Part shown: in pieces, positions 26,336 to 36,309 of the stretch
Numbering within the stretch: position 1 is the stretch's first letter
How the letters are laid out: every line of letters starts with the position of its first letter
Assembly: GCF_009909185.1 (NCBI RefSeq)
Contig: NZ_JAAAMV010000007.1
Location: 1 to 64,000, forward strand
DNA: 64,000 nt
Direction of reading: 5' to 3'
Origin: Paenibacillus glycinis
GTDB taxonomy: Bacteria > Bacillota > Bacilli > Paenibacillales > Paenibacillaceae
Made by a program: the position numbers and the translations under genes
Notes under the pieces: generated by a model
Database searches by the model: none
What the model saw: only the letters and a program-made list of their open reading frames with translations
What the model was told of the DNA's origin: nothing

Positions 26336-29300
26336 TTACGCTTCCGAACCAAGTTCCAAGATTCGGCTGATAATCACGGCCGCTTGGGCGCGGTTCGCGA
26401 TGCCCTTCGGCGTGAACGCGTCCGCCGACGTGCCGGTGATGACGCCCGTTTGCGTCAGAAGCGCAATCGCTTCTTTCGCGTAGGAAGCCATGCTGCCTTG
26501 GTCTTTGAACTTGGACAATTGACCCGCTACATCCGTTACTTGGAGGTCCTTAATGGTACTCAGCAGGTTCGCTGCCATGATCGCCATTTCCTCCCGGGTA
26601 ATCGGGCGGTTCGGATCGAATTTGCCGCCGCCTACGCCTTGGGCGATGCCCGCCTCGACGGCTGCCGCAACGGCCTCGTAGTACCAGGCGCCCGATTTTA
26701 CGTCGCTGAAGGAAATCGTCGCGTTCTCCGCCTTCAGATCAAACGCGCGAACGAGCATGGTCAAGAATTCCGCTCTCGTCACTTGCTTCAGCGGAGCGAA
26801 GCTGCCCTTGTCGTCAATGCCTTTGACGATGCCTTTGGAAGCCAAGGACTCGATGGCATCCTTTGCCCAAGAGGCGACCGGTCCAAGATCCGTGAACGCA
26901 GGAGCGCCAAGAACAGGTCCTGTCGGATCGGTCGGGGTCGTAGGTTCGGTAGGATTCACGGGTTCCGTTGGGGTCGTTGGATCCGTCGTTCCGGTGCCAC
27001 CGCCACCACCGCCGCCGCCCGTGCCGCCGCCATTACCAGGCTGCTCCGGATGCGAGCCGTCGCCATCGTCGACTGTGCCTTCTTTGGCCGGCTCCGCAGC
27101 AAAGATCGCGTTCGCGAGCAGGCGGAACTGGAATTGCGGATGATCGCGGTTCGTCAGTTCATTGGCGAACACCGTCACGTTCAGGGCATCCGTCTTGTAC
27201 GTAAACGCAATGGTGCTGCCCTTCGCTCTATCATGGTTCGGCCACCAGCCGGCCAAGTAGAAGTCGTCGTCCGAGCTGGCCGTCGCGATGACGTCCGCGC
27301 CTTCCGGAACGGCGGTAATATAGGAACCGGATACCGTATACAAATATTCCGTGTCCTCGTAAGGAGCCGTAATCACGCTGTCTTGGTCCAATATCGTCTC
27401 GAACAGGCCTTCGTGCGCGTTGCCCGTCGTGGCGAAGTTGAAGCCCGTAAGCAGGTTCGAGCTCTTCAGGGAGTTCATTACGCTTCTGCCGAAGCCGATA
27501 TACGGCGTGCCCGCGCTGATGTAGCTGTTGCTGTTGCTCGTATTCACGAGCACGTCGCCCTCGGCCGCGCTGCCCGTCACGTCGAAGCCAAGCGAGTTCA
27601 GCACGAATGCGGGAACGCCCGTCGCCGCTACCTTGATCGGCTTGAGCACCTTGCCTTCCTTGCTGCCGCTTTCCTCGAACGGAACCACGTCCAGCAAGTA
27701 TTTGTCCATGACGGTTTTCAAGTTGGCGTAGGAGACCAGGAAATCGCCCTTCTCATAGCCCGTGCCGCCATTATCCAGCATCGTGACCGACTTGCCCGCC
27801 TTCACGAGCTCATTGACGGCTTGCAATGCCGCGTTATTCGTATCGCGGATGACGTAGTGTACGGTGTAGCCCGTAATTTGCGTCGTCGGAACGGTCAGCG
27901 AGGTCACCGGCGCCGTCTTGGCCGCGAACGCGCCCGCATCGCGGACGATATAGCGGTCGAAGCCTCTCATGTACGAGAAACTTTGGATAATGTCCGCGTA
28001 CATCGCGCTGAAGTCGGATACGTCGATTCCGTCGTACAGCACCAGATTGGCGTATCCGCGTTTGGCCTGATGCATGTTGACGATATAGCTTCCGGCCGGA
28101 TACACCGTTGTCCCGACGGTCACCGGAACCGTGGATTTCTCCACCTTGACGCTGTTTCGCAGCAGGTACTGCACCATGTTGTAGACTTCGAGCGCATTCT
28201 TTTGCAAGCCTGCGTCTACCGGCAGCACGTAGTATTCAGGGAAGAAGTTGTCTTCTCCGTCGCGAGGTCTGCCGATAACTTCATTGCTGGCATTGATCAA
28301 GTATTTATCGACCGAATAGCTGTCGACGTTCTCGATGCCGCGTTTGTACACTTCCAGTTGGTTCAGGAACAGCTCCTTCTTGTTGTCCATGACGTATTTG
28401 GTCGAAGCCATGGCCGTGAAGAACAGTGCGGATACCGAATCCTCGTTCAGCTCGGGAATTTCGACCGTGTGGCCGAGAGACCCTTGATGCATCGCGAATA
28501 CCGCGGTGTAAGCCGGCGAAGCGTCATCCCAGCCCGTCGCGTTGGCGATCGGCTTGTAGTCCGGATCCGCCGCTTTTTTGCGGGCTTCTTCGTAAGGAAT
28601 GTGATACACGTCGTATTTGGTATTGGCTACGCCCGCGCGGCCCATCGCGTTGGCCTGATCCACCATGTTATCGATGAGCAGGTCGTACTCGAAGTTCGGG
28701 TCATGCGGCGGCGTGCACGGCTCGATCAGGAACTGCTTCACGAAGCCGTGGAAGTCCAGGAACGACGTCGGCGACCATTTCGCGATTTCGCTGGCCACGA
28801 TTTGCGTTTCCGGCTGCGTTTGGTACGAATTGTCGCGGTTCAGGTCGAAGCCGTTGGCGTTCGCGCGCGTATTCAGGTAACGGCCGTCCGGATTCTCCGT
28901 GTAGTCCAGCAGGAAAATCACGTTGTCCAGCGCTTGGTTGACGTCGATCGTGACCGTCTTCGGCTTGCCCGCTTCGTCCGTCGTGTCGTACGTGACGGTG
29001 TCTTGGCTGGACATCGCATCGAAGATATTGAGAATCGCGTCGATGCCCGGCGCTTCGTCCGGATGAATGTTGTTGATCCAGATCGGCACCTTGTAGTTGC
29101 TCAGCTTGCCGCTCTTGATCTTGGTTTGAAGTCCCGCGGGATCGTTCATCATCGCCGGAAGCGTCTCGTTCACGTATTGGTCGACGGAAGCCTTGTCCTT
29201 CGCGAGGATGGTGAAGTAGATATCGCGTCCTTGCGACGACTGGCCGAGCACGCGCGTCTCGATGTAACGGCCTTCTTTGGCCTTGGCCGTGATGGCGTCG

Positions 29301-30940
29301 ATCGCCGGTTTGATCTCGTCGTACAAATGGAACGAATCGTACGGGTTCAGCTTGATCGGCGCCGCCGCGAAGACGTTGCCGGTCTTGCCGAGAACTTCCA
29401 GGTCATGCGTGCCGATCATTTCAGGATACCGGGTACGATACGTGCCGGAGAGGTCGGCCGTGCCGTAAATCAGATCGAACGTGATTTTGGCTTTGACCTT
29501 CGTGCCTTCGACGACCGGCGTGCCTTCCAGGTAAATGAACGGGTCGCCGGTATAGCCGGCCGGCGTGGATGTCGTGCTCCATTTCTTCCAATCCGACAGC
29601 GGCTTGCCGCCGTACGTGAACTGCAGGTCGGTTACGGCCGACGTGGTCGGAAGCTCGAACTCCACGTCGATCGTGCGTTTCTCCGTCATGGAGGCTTTGT
29701 CGTCGCTCAGCGTGATCGGCTGGACCTCGGGTTCCTTCAGCTCCAGCAGCAGCGCCGTGAGCAATTTGGTGAAGGAGGTCAGATGCTCTTCGATTCGGCC
29801 GGGATACGTCTCGATGATATGCGCGAGATTATCTTTGCCCGTGTGCCACACTTCGCCTTCCAGGACCGTCTGGGTGTATCCGTCCAAATCTCCGAGGGTC
29901 CAGTTCGTCGCTTCCAAGTAACCGTATGGAATTCCGGCTTTACGGAATGCGGCGTGGTCGCTCCAATCGCCGGTCGTGCCGGCCGGATATGCGGGATTCA
30001 AGCCCGGATTTGTCTTGATGTTCAAGTCCAGACGGTCGGCGATCGCGAGCCCTTGATCGCGCACGAAGCCTTCGAATCCGGCATTGCCGTAGATGTTCAT
30101 GTCGTCGCCGACGGCCACGCTGTCCAGGTTGATCATGGCCACCGTGTTCTTCTTGGCAGCGGCATCCATTTGGGAGACGTAATACTGCGAGCCTCTCGTT
30201 CCGGCTTCTTCCGCTCCGAACGCGATGAATTTAATCGTGTACGGCGTCGACTTGCTCGCGACGGCCAGAGCGGATTCCATCATGACGGCCACGCCGGAAG
30301 CATTATCGTCGGCTCCCATGCTGCCGCCCGAGCTGACGGAATCGTAATGCGCGCCGATAATGAGCGTTTTGTCCGAGAGTCCCGGCTTGGTGGCGATAAT
30401 GTTGTTCGTCGTGACCGTGTTGCCCGATCTCGTGTAGGAGAATTCCTGCTTCGTAGCGGACAAGCCCATCTTCTCGAACTCGCCCTTGATGTAGTCGCCG
30501 GCCGCTTTATCGGGGTCGCTGCCCGCGGTACGCGTACCGATCGTCGTCGACAGATACGTCAGGTATTGCGAAGCCGCGTAGCCTACTTCGCCTTCCTTTA
30601 AGTTAAGGACAGGCGCATCGAGCGCGGCAACCGACGATTCGCTTGCCGGATCGGCCGACGGCGCTTCCGTCGTCGGCGCTTCCGTCGTCGGCGCTTCCGT
30701 CGTCGGCGCTTCCGTCGTCGGCGTTTCCGTAGACGGCGTCTCGGACGTTGGCGCGTCGGACGTTGGCGTTTCCGTCGGCGTTTCCGTCGACGGCGTTTCG
30801 GCTGCCGGATCTGTCTCTACCGTTCCCGGCCCCCCGGTATTGGCGTCTTCCGCATAAGCTGCCGGTACGAAGGTCGAGACCGCCATCGTGAACACGAGCA
30901 GGAAAGAAAGCAAGCGTTGCGTGATCATTTTCTTGAACAT
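26336..30940 (-). CDS. SLH-anchored bifunctional metallopeptidase: M28 aminopeptidase plus M14 carboxypeptidase
   Basis: The 1,534-residue secreted protein has a signal peptide (1-30), a Pro/Thr/Glu linker (about 35-100), an M28 domain (about 115-400) and an M14 domain (about 560-850). A beta-rich/glutamine-amidotransferase-like region follows, then a Gly-rich stretch near 1,300 and three SLH domains (about 1,345-1,534). M28 zinc motifs are IGAHYDSV, GADDNASG, FGAEEAG and GDWSDHAAF. M14 motifs are NNIHPDEAPG, NPDGRYLNT, NGFDLNRD, LDFHGF and HTVEIPEL. It should trim peptides from both ends while attached to the cell wall. GGAGG precedes the ATG. A 15-bp motif shared with arginine genes lies 185 bases upstream of the start. 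Confidence 0.92.
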   Translation of the reverse strand: MFKKMITQRLLSFLLVFTMAVSTFVPAAYAEDANTGGPGTVETDPAAETPSTETPTETPTSDAPTSETPSTETPTTEAPTTEAPTTEAPTTEAPSADPASESSVAALDAPVLNLKEGEVGYAASQYLTYLSTTIGTRTAGSDPDKAAGDYIKGEFEKMGLSATKQEFSYTRSGNTVTTNNIIATKPGLSDKTLIIGAHYDSVSSGGSMGADDNASGVAVMMESALAVASKSTPYTIKFIAFGAEEAGTRGSQYYVSQMDAAAKKNTVAMINLDSVAVGDDMNIYGNAGFEGFVRDQGLAIADRLDLNIKTNPGLNPAYPAGTTGDWSDHAAFRKAGIPYGYLEATNWTLGDLDGYTQTVLEGEVWHTGKDNLAHIIETYPGRIEEHLTSFTKLLTALLLELKEPEVQPITLSDDKASMTEKRTIDVEFELPTTSAVTDLQFTYGGKPLSDWKKWSTTSTPAGYTGDPFIYLEGTPVVEGTKVKAKITFDLIYGTADLSGTYRTRYPEMIGTHDLEVLGKTGNVFAAAPIKLNPYDSFHLYDEIKPAIDAITAKAKEGRYIETRVLGQSSQGRDIYFTILAKDKASVDQYVNETLPAMMNDPAGLQTKIKSGKLSNYKVPIWINNIHPDEAPGIDAILNIFDAMSSQDTVTYDTTDEAGKPKTVTIDVNQALDNVIFLLDYTENPDGRYLNTRANANGFDLNRDNSYQTQPETQIVASEIAKWSPTSFLDFHGFVKQFLIEPCTPPHDPNFEYDLLIDNMVDQANAMGRAGVANTKYDVYHIPYEEARKKAADPDYKPIANATGWDDASPAYTAVFAMHQGSLGHTVEIPELNEDSVSALFFTAMASTKYVMDNKKELFLNQLEVYKRGIENVDSYSVDKYLINASNEVIGRPRDGEDNFFPEYYVLPVDAGLQKNALEVYNMVQYLLRNSVKVEKSTVPVTVGTTVYPAGSYIVNMHQAKRGYANLVLYDGIDVSDFSAMYADIIQSFSYMRGFDRYIVRDAGAFAAKTAPVTSLTVPTTQITGYTVHYVIRDTNNAALQAVNELVKAGKSVTMLDNGGTGYEKGDFLVSYANLKTVMDKYLLDVVPFEESGSKEGKVLKPIKVAATGVPAFVLNSLGFDVTGSAAEGDVLVNTSNSNSYISAGTPYIGFGRSVMNSLKSSNLLTGFNFATTGNAHEGLFETILDQDSVITAPYEDTEYLYTVSGSYITAVPEGADVIATASSDDDFYLAGWWPNHDRAKGSTIAFTYKTDALNVTVFANELTNRDHPQFQFRLLANAIFAAEPAKEGTVDDGDGSHPEQPGNGGGTGGGGGGGGTGTTDPTTPTEPVNPTEPTTPTDPTGPVLGAPAFTDLGPVASWAKDAIESLASKGIVKGIDDKGSFAPLKQVTRAEFLTMLVRAFDLKAENATISFSDVKSGAWYYEAVAAAVEAGIAQGVGGGKFDPNRPITREEMAIMAANLLSTIKDLQVTDVAGQLSKFKDQGSMASYAKEAIALLTQTGVITGTSADAFTPKGIANRAQAAVIISRILELGSEA
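30661..30720 (-). repeat. 15-bp tandem repeat, four units, coding PTTEA linker
   Basis: Four identical 15-bp units in frame within the surface peptidase gene encode a Pro-Thr-Thr-Glu-Ala linker. Copy number is likely to vary between strains. Confidence 0.9.
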
Positions 30941-31124
30941 GGTATTCCTCCTAATCTTGTCGAACGGATGAAAGATTCATATAAGGAAAACGCGCATAAA
31001 AAATTCAGTGCGAACATCCATGTAACTCCCGTGCCTCTAAGCATCCCTCCGTTTCCTGATCTCTCGTCGCCGGCTTGGCTGCATGGATTCGCCCGATAAT
31101 CTCTCGCCCGCTTGATCGACAATA

Positions 31125-31139
31125 TGTATACAAAATACA
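31125..31139. promoter_or_regulatory. candidate GntR operator upstream of the surface peptidase
   Basis: TGTATACAAAATACA matches the motif found upstream of rocD and of the amino-acid ABC operon (one mismatch from the perfect TGTATA-CAA-TATACA inverted repeat at rocD). It lies in an AT-rich region 185 bases before the peptidase start. Confidence 0.55.
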
Positions 31140-31243
31140 TAACACAATATACGATATTATGTTAAGTATAATGACATCACGACTGAATACCTACTAGTTG
31201 ATAATCAATACTTAATCCGACACTCACTTTAGCCCTCTAATGC

Positions 31244-31309
31244 GTTAGATAATATAACATTTTGAGAGTAAAGTCTATCAAATTCTAAAATTTAGTTAAA
31301 TAATATAAC
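31244..31309. promoter_or_regulatory. pair of 15-bp direct repeats, spaced five helical turns
   Basis: GTTAGATAATATAAC (31244-31258) and GTTAAATAATATAAC (31295-31309) differ at one base and start 51 bp apart. Each is itself a partial palindrome. They lie in the AT-rich region between the peptidase gene and the arginase gene, upstream of the peptidase. Confidence 0.45.
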
Positions 31310-31447
31310 GCGAATCTATCATGAGTTGCGAATCTCGCATTGTCCGCCGGCTTGCGCAAACGGGAACAAATCATCGCGGTTGCCCGCCTTGGAGTCGCTC
31401 CCGACAGATCGACCCTCGAGAGCAAGTTCCTCCGCCCGGACGGCCGG

Positions 31448-32404
31448 TCACAGAATCCGCTTGCCGAGCAGCGACGTCGCGAGCTCCACCGCCAGGGTGG
31501 CCGTGCGCCTGTCATAATCGAGCAGCGGATTAACTTCCACGATATCCATGGAGGTAACCCGTTTCGACTCCGAGAGCAGCTCCAGCGCGAAATGCGCCTC
31601 CCGGTAATTCAGCCCGCCCGGCACCGGCGTGCCGACGCCCGCCGCCTCCCGGGGATCGAGACAATCCAGATCGAAGCTCACATGAATGCCGTCCGTGCCG
31701 TTCCCGGCGATTTCCAGCGCCTTCTCGATGACGGCGGCGATCCCCAGCCGGTCGATCTCGTGCATGGAGAAGCAGGCGATGCCTTCCGAGCGGATAAGCT
31801 CGCGCTCGCCCGGGTCGAGCTCCCGGGCACCGATAATCACGATGTTTTCCTTCTTGATCAAGGAACCCGCTCCCGGAATGTCCGTCAGCTTGAAGTTTGA
31901 CTTGCCGATCGCGATCGCGAGGGCCATCCCGTGCATATTGCCGGACGGAGTCGTCTCCTCCGTATTCAGGTCGCCGTGCGCATCGAACCATATAACGCCA
32001 AGATTCTCGTAATGGGCGGTCAGTCCAGCCAAGGAACCGATCGCCACGCTGTGGTCGCCGCCCAGAATTAGCGGAAAACTGTCGCGGGCTGCCGCCCGGT
32101 ATACCTGCTCGCCGACCAGCCCGCTCATTTCCAGCACTTCGGGAAGGTATTTGATTCGGGCCGGCGCTCCGGTCAGCAACGGCTGCACGGGGCAATCCAC
32201 CTCGATCTCGTCCTCCACCTCGATGTCCATGGCGCGCAGCTTGCGCATAAGCCCGGCTTTGACGATATACTCCGGACCGAGATCCGTTCCCGCCTTGCCG
32301 CCGCCAAGCCAGAAGGGAACGCGAATCAGCCTGACTTTCTTCTGCGTGCCGGCCGCGCCTTGCAATTGCGTACCCGCAGCGGTTACATTCCTATTCGTTT
32401 CCAT
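31448..32404 (-). CDS. rocF: arginase
   Basis: The 318-residue ureohydrolase has the binuclear manganese ligands: LGGDHSVAIG, WFDAHGDLN and SFDLDCLDP, plus the C-terminal MDIVEVNPLLD. It cleaves arginine to ornithine and urea. The start at 32404 follows a GAGAGG site; a longer reading into the aminotransferase gene is not supported. It lies 46 bases downstream of rocD, whose product uses the ornithine, so the two form an arginine catabolic unit. Agmatinase is a less likely alternative given the context. Confidence 0.88.
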   Translation of the reverse strand: METNRNVTAAGTQLQGAAGTQKKVRLIRVPFWLGGGKAGTDLGPEYIVKAGLMRKLRAMDIEVEDEIEVDCPVQPLLTGAPARIKYLPEVLEMSGLVGEQVYRAAARDSFPLILGGDHSVAIGSLAGLTAHYENLGVIWFDAHGDLNTEETTPSGNMHGMALAIAIGKSNFKLTDIPGAGSLIKKENIVIIGARELDPGERELIRSEGIACFSMHEIDRLGIAAVIEKALEIAGNGTDGIHVSFDLDCLDPREAAGVGTPVPGGLNYREAHFALELLSESKRVTSMDIVEVNPLLDYDRRTATLAVELATSLLGKRIL

Positions 32405-32450
32405 CGCGTCAGCCTCTCTCCTCTCGATGATACGCCGGCGGTGTAGCCGG

Positions 32451-33659
32451 CTAAATGGCCGCGCCCGTGAGCACGCGCCGGATCCGCTCCAGCGCCCAGT
32501 CGATCTCCGCCCGTTCGATCGTAAGCGGCGGCGCAAACCGGATGGTCGTCTCGTGCGTTTCCTTGCACAGCAGTCCCAGCCGCATCAACGCTTCGCAATA
32601 GGGCCTCGCGGCCGTATGCAGCTCCACCCCGATAAACAACCCCCTGCCGCGGATCTCGCGCACCAGCGGACTGGCCATCTCGGCCAACCGATCGGCAAAA
32701 TAGCCCCCGAGCAGCTCCGAGCGTTCCGCCAGCTCCTCCTCCTCCACGACTTCGATCGCCGCGATCGCCACCGCGCAGGCAAGCGGATTGCCGCCGAACG
32801 TCGAGCCGTGCGAACCCGGCTCGAAGACGCCAAGGATCTCGTCGCTCGCCGCGACGGCGGAGATCGGCATTACGCCTCCGCCAAGCGCCTTGCCCATGAT
32901 ATACATATCCGGCACGACCGATTCGCGGTCGCAAGCGAAGCGGCGCCCCGTCCGGCCGAATCCCGTCTGGATCTCGTCCGCCACGAACAGGACCCGATGC
33001 GCGTCGCACAGCGCTCTTGCCTGCCGCAGATAACCCTCCGGCGGGATGACGATCCCCGCTTCCCCTTGTACGGGCTCGACCAGGAACGCGGCCGTATTCG
33101 GCGTGATGGCGCGCTCCAATGCCGCGATGTCGCCGTACGGGATGACTTTGAAGCCCGGCGTGAACGGCCCGAAGTCCCGCTTGTAGCCCTCTTCCGAAGA
33201 GAAGGACGTGACCGTGATCGTCCGCCCGTGGAAATTGCCCGCGCATACGATGATCTCCGCTTGATCCCGCGGCACGCCCTTATGCCGGTATGCCCAGCGC
33301 CTCGCCGCCTTGATCGCCGTCTCTACCGCTTCCGCTCCCGTATTCATGGCCAGAATCCGCGGCATTCCCGTATACCGGGACAGCTTTTCGTAGAACAAGC
33401 CGGACGTTTCGTTGTGGAAAGCTCTGGAGGTTAACGTCACCTTCCCGGCCTGCTTCGCAAGCGCCCCGATGATCTTCGGATGGCGATGCCCTTGATTCAG
33501 CGCCGAATACGCGCTCAGCATGTCCATGTAACGGCGCCCTTCGGGATCCTCGACCCAGACGCCGGACGCGTTCGCGATCACGATGGGCAAGGGATGATAA
33601 TTACGGGCACCGTACCGGTCCGCAAGCGCGATGGCGATCCCCGATTCGCCGACTTCCAT
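32451..33659 (-). CDS. rocD: ornithine aminotransferase
   Basis: The 402-residue class III PLP aminotransferase has the length and sequence of Bacillus Roc[54 protein letters not shown], and the PLP lysine in [16 protein letters not shown]. It converts ornithine and 2-oxoglutarate to glutamate semialdehyde and glutamate. AAAGGAG lies ten bases before the ATG. The perfect inverted repeat at 33679-33693, only 20 bases upstream of the start, suggests direct control by the nearby GntR protein. Confidence 0.93.
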   Translation of the reverse strand: MEVGESGIAIALADRYGARNYHPLPIVIANASGVWVEDPEGRRYMDMLSAYSALNQGHRHPKIIGALAKQAGKVTLTSRAFHNETSGLFYEKLSRYTGMPRILAMNTGAEAVETAIKAARRWAYRHKGVPRDQAEIIVCAGNFHGRTITVTSFSSEEGYKRDFGPFTPGFKVIPYGDIAALERAITPNTAAFLVEPVQGEAGIVIPPEGYLRQARALCDAHRVLFVADEIQTGFGRTGRRFACDRESVVPDMYIMGKALGGGVMPISAVAASDEILGVFEPGSHGSTFGGNPLACAVAIAAIEVVEEEELAERSELLGGYFADRLAEMASPLVREIRGRGLFIGVELHTAARPYCEALMRLGLLCKETHETTIRFAPPLTIERAEIDWALERIRRVLTGAAI

Positions 33660-33678
33660 CTGTATGCACTCCTTTATT

Positions 33679-33693
33679 TGTATACAATATACA
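33679..33693. promoter_or_regulatory. candidate GntR operator at rocD
   Basis: TGTATA-CAA-TATACA is a perfect inverted repeat placed between the rocD ribosome binding site and its likely promoter. It is the best copy of the motif also found at 31125 and 36064. Confidence 0.65.
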
Positions 33694-33761
33694 TGAGACG
33701 GTATAAAAAACCGATTCCCAGCCGTTAACCGGCAATCCTACCTAATAAACGCGTTAATTCA

Positions 33762-34484
33762 CTAAAGCACTTTGGACAAAAACTCCTGCGTTCGCGCATG
33801 CCGCGGCTGAAGAAACACGTCCTTCGGAACGCCCTCTTCCACGATGACGCCTCCGTCCATGAACAAGAGCCGGTCGCCGACTTCCCTCGCGAAGCCCATC
33901 TCGTGCGTCACGATCGCCATCGTCATGCCGTTCATCGCCAGCTGCTTCATGACGTCCAGCACTTCCCCGACCATTTCCGGGTCCAGCGCGGAGGTCGGCT
34001 CGTCGAACAGCATGACGTCCGGCTGCATCGCCAGCGCCCTCGCGATGGCGATCCGCTGCTTCTGGCCGCCCGAGAGACTGCCGGGAAACGCGTCGCGCTT
34101 GTCCTCCAGCCCCACCTTGCGGAGCAGGTCGACCGCGATCGCCTCCGCCTCGTCCTTGGACAGCTTCTTGATTTTGCGCGGTCCGATCGTCAGATTGTCC
34201 AGCACGCTCATATGCGGAAACAGGTTAAAATGCTGGAACACCATCCCCATCTGCTGGCGCGTCGCGTTCAAATCGGCCTGCTTGCCCGTGATCATCCGCC
34301 CCTCGAAATAAACGCCCCCGGAGCTCGGCTCCTCCAGACGGTTGAGGCAGCGCAGGAACGTGCTCTTGCCGGATCCGCTCGGACCGATAATGACCACGAC
34401 CTCGCCCTTCCGAATCTCGGCGTCGATCCCCTTCAGCACTTCATGCTTGCCGTACGACTTCCGCAGTTCGCTTACCCTGATCAT
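33762..34484 (-). CDS. artR: polar amino-acid ABC transporter ATP-binding protein (arginine-type)
   Basis: The 240-residue ATPase has Walker [11 protein letters not shown], the Q-loop [12 protein letters not shown], signature [14 protein letters not shown], Walker [15 protein letters not shown] and the switch [11 protein letters not shown], all typical of the GlnQ/ArtR/HisP group. It overlaps the permease stop by four bases (ATGA). Arginine as substrate is inferred from adjacency to arginase and ornithine aminotransferase; glutamine or histidine cannot be excluded. Confidence 0.85.
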   Translation of the reverse strand: MIRVSELRKSYGKHEVLKGIDAEIRKGEVVVIIGPSGSGKSTFLRCLNRLEEPSSGGVYFEGRMITGKQADLNATRQQMGMVFQHFNLFPHMSVLDNLTIGPRKIKKLSKDEAEAIAVDLLRKVGLEDKRDAFPGSLSGGQKQRIAIARALAMQPDVMLFDEPTSALDPEMVGEVLDVMKQLAMNGMTMAIVTHEMGFAREVGDRLLFMDGGVIVEEGVPKDVFLQPRHARTQEFLSKVL

Positions 34485-35140
34485 CGACTGCCCAGCCTCC
34501 TTTCCAGCGCGCCCAACAGTTTCGAGACCGTGAACGTGAGGATAAAATAACCCGCCGCGGCCGCGATTAGCGGCTCCATCGGCTGATAGGTGATCCCTTG
34601 CACCGTGCGCGCGGAATACATCAATTCCGCGATCCCGATAACGGAAACGAGCGAAGAATCCTTAATGATGACGATAAATTCGTTGCCGATCGCCGGCAGC
34701 ATGCTGCGGAAGGCTTGAGGCAGCACGATCAGGCGCATCGTCATGCCGCGCGTCATGCCGAGCGAGCGCGCGGCCTCCGTCTGGCCTTTGTCGATGGCTT
34801 CGATCCCCGCCCGAAAGACTTCGGCCATGTAAGCGGCGCTGTTGATGGTCAGCGCGACGACCGCCGACATGAACGGAGGCAGGTCGATGCCGAATTCCGT
34901 CAAGCCGAAGTGGATAATGAGAATCTGCACCATGAACGGCGTGCCGCGGATGACTTCTATATAAGCCATAGCCAGAAATTGAAGCAGCCGGACGCGCGAG
35001 ATGCGCAGCAAGGCGAACCCGACGCCAAGCAGCGTCCCGAGAATGACGCCGAAGAACGACAGCTGCAGCGTATGCCAGGCGCCACGCAGATAAGTCGGCC
35101 AATACTCGCCCAAAAATGAATAATCGAAATGCATGTCCAC
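34481..35140 (-). CDS. artQ: polar amino-acid ABC transporter permease (arginine-type)
   Basis: The 219-residue membrane protein has the HisM/GlnP-type layout, with [20 protein letters not shown] at the N-terminus, the [13 protein letters not shown] segment, and the EAA loop [25 protein letters not shown] single permease of this kind usually forms a homodimer. It follows the binding-protein gene after 16 bases and overlaps the ATPase gene. Confidence 0.88.
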   Translation of the reverse strand: MDMHFDYSFLGEYWPTYLRGAWHTLQLSFFGVILGTLLGVGFALLRISRVRLLQFLAMAYIEVIRGTPFMVQILIIHFGLTEFGIDLPPFMSAVVALTINSAAYMAEVFRAGIEAIDKGQTEAARSLGMTRGMTMRLIVLPQAFRSMLPAIGNEFIVIIKDSSLVSVIGIAELMYSARTVQGITYQPMEPLIAAAAGYFILTFTVSKLLGALERRLGSR

Positions 35141-35156
35141 CTACTCCGTCCGTTCG

Positions 35157-35996
35157 TTATTCCCCGACAAGCTCATTGGCTTCGACGACAAAACGGTCGA
35201 TGTCGCCGCCGTCCTTCAGGCGTTTAATCGTGGCGTTGGCGCTGTCCACCAGCGCTTGGTTGCCTTTCTTGATCGCGATCGCGGCGCCCGCTTCGTCCTC
35301 GGACTGCACGATCTTCGCCTCCGATACCACGAGGTCGGTCTGCGTCTTGACGTACTGGTCGGCAACCGGCTTCTCCAGGATAATCGCGTCCGAGCGGCCG
35401 CTCGTCAATTCCAGGATCAGCTCCGGAATTTTAGCCAGCGACGTCAGCTTGGCGCCTTCGATCTCTTGCGCGATGCCTTCTTGGATCGAACCCTTCTGCA
35501 CGCCGACTTTCTTGCCCTTCAAGTCGTCGAGCGTCTTGTATTGCGCGGTTTGATCCTTCTTCACCAGCACGGCCTGCTCCGCCAAATAATAGAGGTCGGA
35601 GAAGTCCACGTTCTTCTTGCGCTCCTCCGTCGGCGTCATGCCGGAGATAACCATGTCCACTTTGCCCGTATCCAGCGCAAGCAGCAAGCCGTCGAAATCC
35701 ATGTCCGTTATTTTGAGTTCGGCGTTCATGTCTTTGGCGATTTCCTTGGCGATCTCGATATCGAAGCCGACGATCGCGTCTTTGCCGTCGATGCTTTTAT
35801 GAAACTCATAAGGCGCGTAGTCGGCGCTCGTTCCCAGCACGAGCGTCTTCTGCCCGGCCGGTTCGGAAGCTCCCGCATCGGCAGTTGCATTGGCGTTCGC
35901 GGCCCCGGCATTCCCGGAATCGCCTTCGTTCTTCTTCTCCCCGCAGGCGGTCAGAACCACCATTAGCCCAATCATCACCAGCAGCATCTTCTTCAC
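35157..35996 (-). CDS. artP: polar amino-acid ABC transporter substrate-binding lipoprotein (arginine-type)
   Basis: The 279-residue lipoprotein has a signal peptide with a lipobox (VVLTACGEKK), followed by a short Gly/Ala/Asn linker and an SBP_bac_3 domain: LVLGTSADYAPYEF, IVGFDIEIAKEIAKDM, DMVISGMTPTEERKK. The start is GTG at 35996 with GAGGAGAG upstream. A promoter with TATAAT and a GntR-type operator precede the gene. It heads the three-gene importer that probably feeds the arginase pathway. Confidence 0.88.
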   Translation of the reverse strand: MKKMLLVMIGLMVVLTACGEKKNEGDSGNAGAANANATADAGASEPAGQKTLVLGTSADYAPYEFHKSIDGKDAIVGFDIEIAKEIAKDMNAELKITDMDFDGLLLALDTGKVDMVISGMTPTEERKKNVDFSDLYYLAEQAVLVKKDQTAQYKTLDDLKGKKVGVQKGSIQEGIAQEIEGAKLTSLAKIPELILELTSGRSDAIILEKPVADQYVKTQTDLVVSEAKIVQSEDEAGAAIAIKKGNQALVDSANATIKRLKDGGDIDRFVVEANELVGE

Positions 35997-36063
35997 GTTC
36001 TCATCTCTCCTCTTCTTTTTGGCCTTCGCTTACCCGATTCCCCCGTCAGGCTTTCGTTAAATC

Positions 36064-36078
36064 TGTATACAAAATACA
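36064..36078. promoter_or_regulatory. candidate GntR operator at the amino-acid ABC operon
   Basis: TGTATA-CAA-AATACA matches the rocD site with one change. It lies about 15-30 bases downstream of the predicted transcription start and 68 bases upstream of the artP start codon, a roadblock-type position. Confidence 0.6.
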
Positions 36079-36101
36079 ATATTCACCTGTCGATGTAATG
36101 G

Positions 36102-36130
36102 ATTATAACACCAGTTCTCGGACTCTACAA
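36102..36130 (-). promoter_or_regulatory. sigma-A promoter of the amino-acid ABC operon
   Basis: On the minus strand a perfect TATAAT (36102-36107) is preceded, after exactly 17 bases, by TTGTAG (36125-36130). The expected transcription start is near 36095. Confidence 0.55.
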
Positions 36131-36309
36131 GATTTTTCCTCTTCCATTCGTCGCCAAATGAGAGATTCGCCTTTTTCGCGTGACAAAACCTAACACATAC
36201 TGGAATAACATTGCTTGAACACGAAGTATAGCAATGATAAAATAGATTATTATATATACATAACCGAAGTAATACGAGAGATTTATCCCGGTTGAAAGGA
36301 GAAGCTTTC

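Noticed and set aside
26318..30601. 1,427-codon open frame on the plus strand
   Set aside because: It is antisense to the M28-M14-SLH peptidase gene, has no ribosome binding site or recognisable domain, and its composition follows from GC-rich codon use on the other strand.
30661..30720. Short tandem repeats considered as a CRISPR-like array
   Set aside because: The units are 15 bp, contiguous, in frame and encode a PTTEA linker; there are no spacers.
31285..31533. Short frames between the arginase gene and the AT-rich regulatory region
   Set aside because: None has a ribosome binding site or domain, and they overlap the arginase 3' end.
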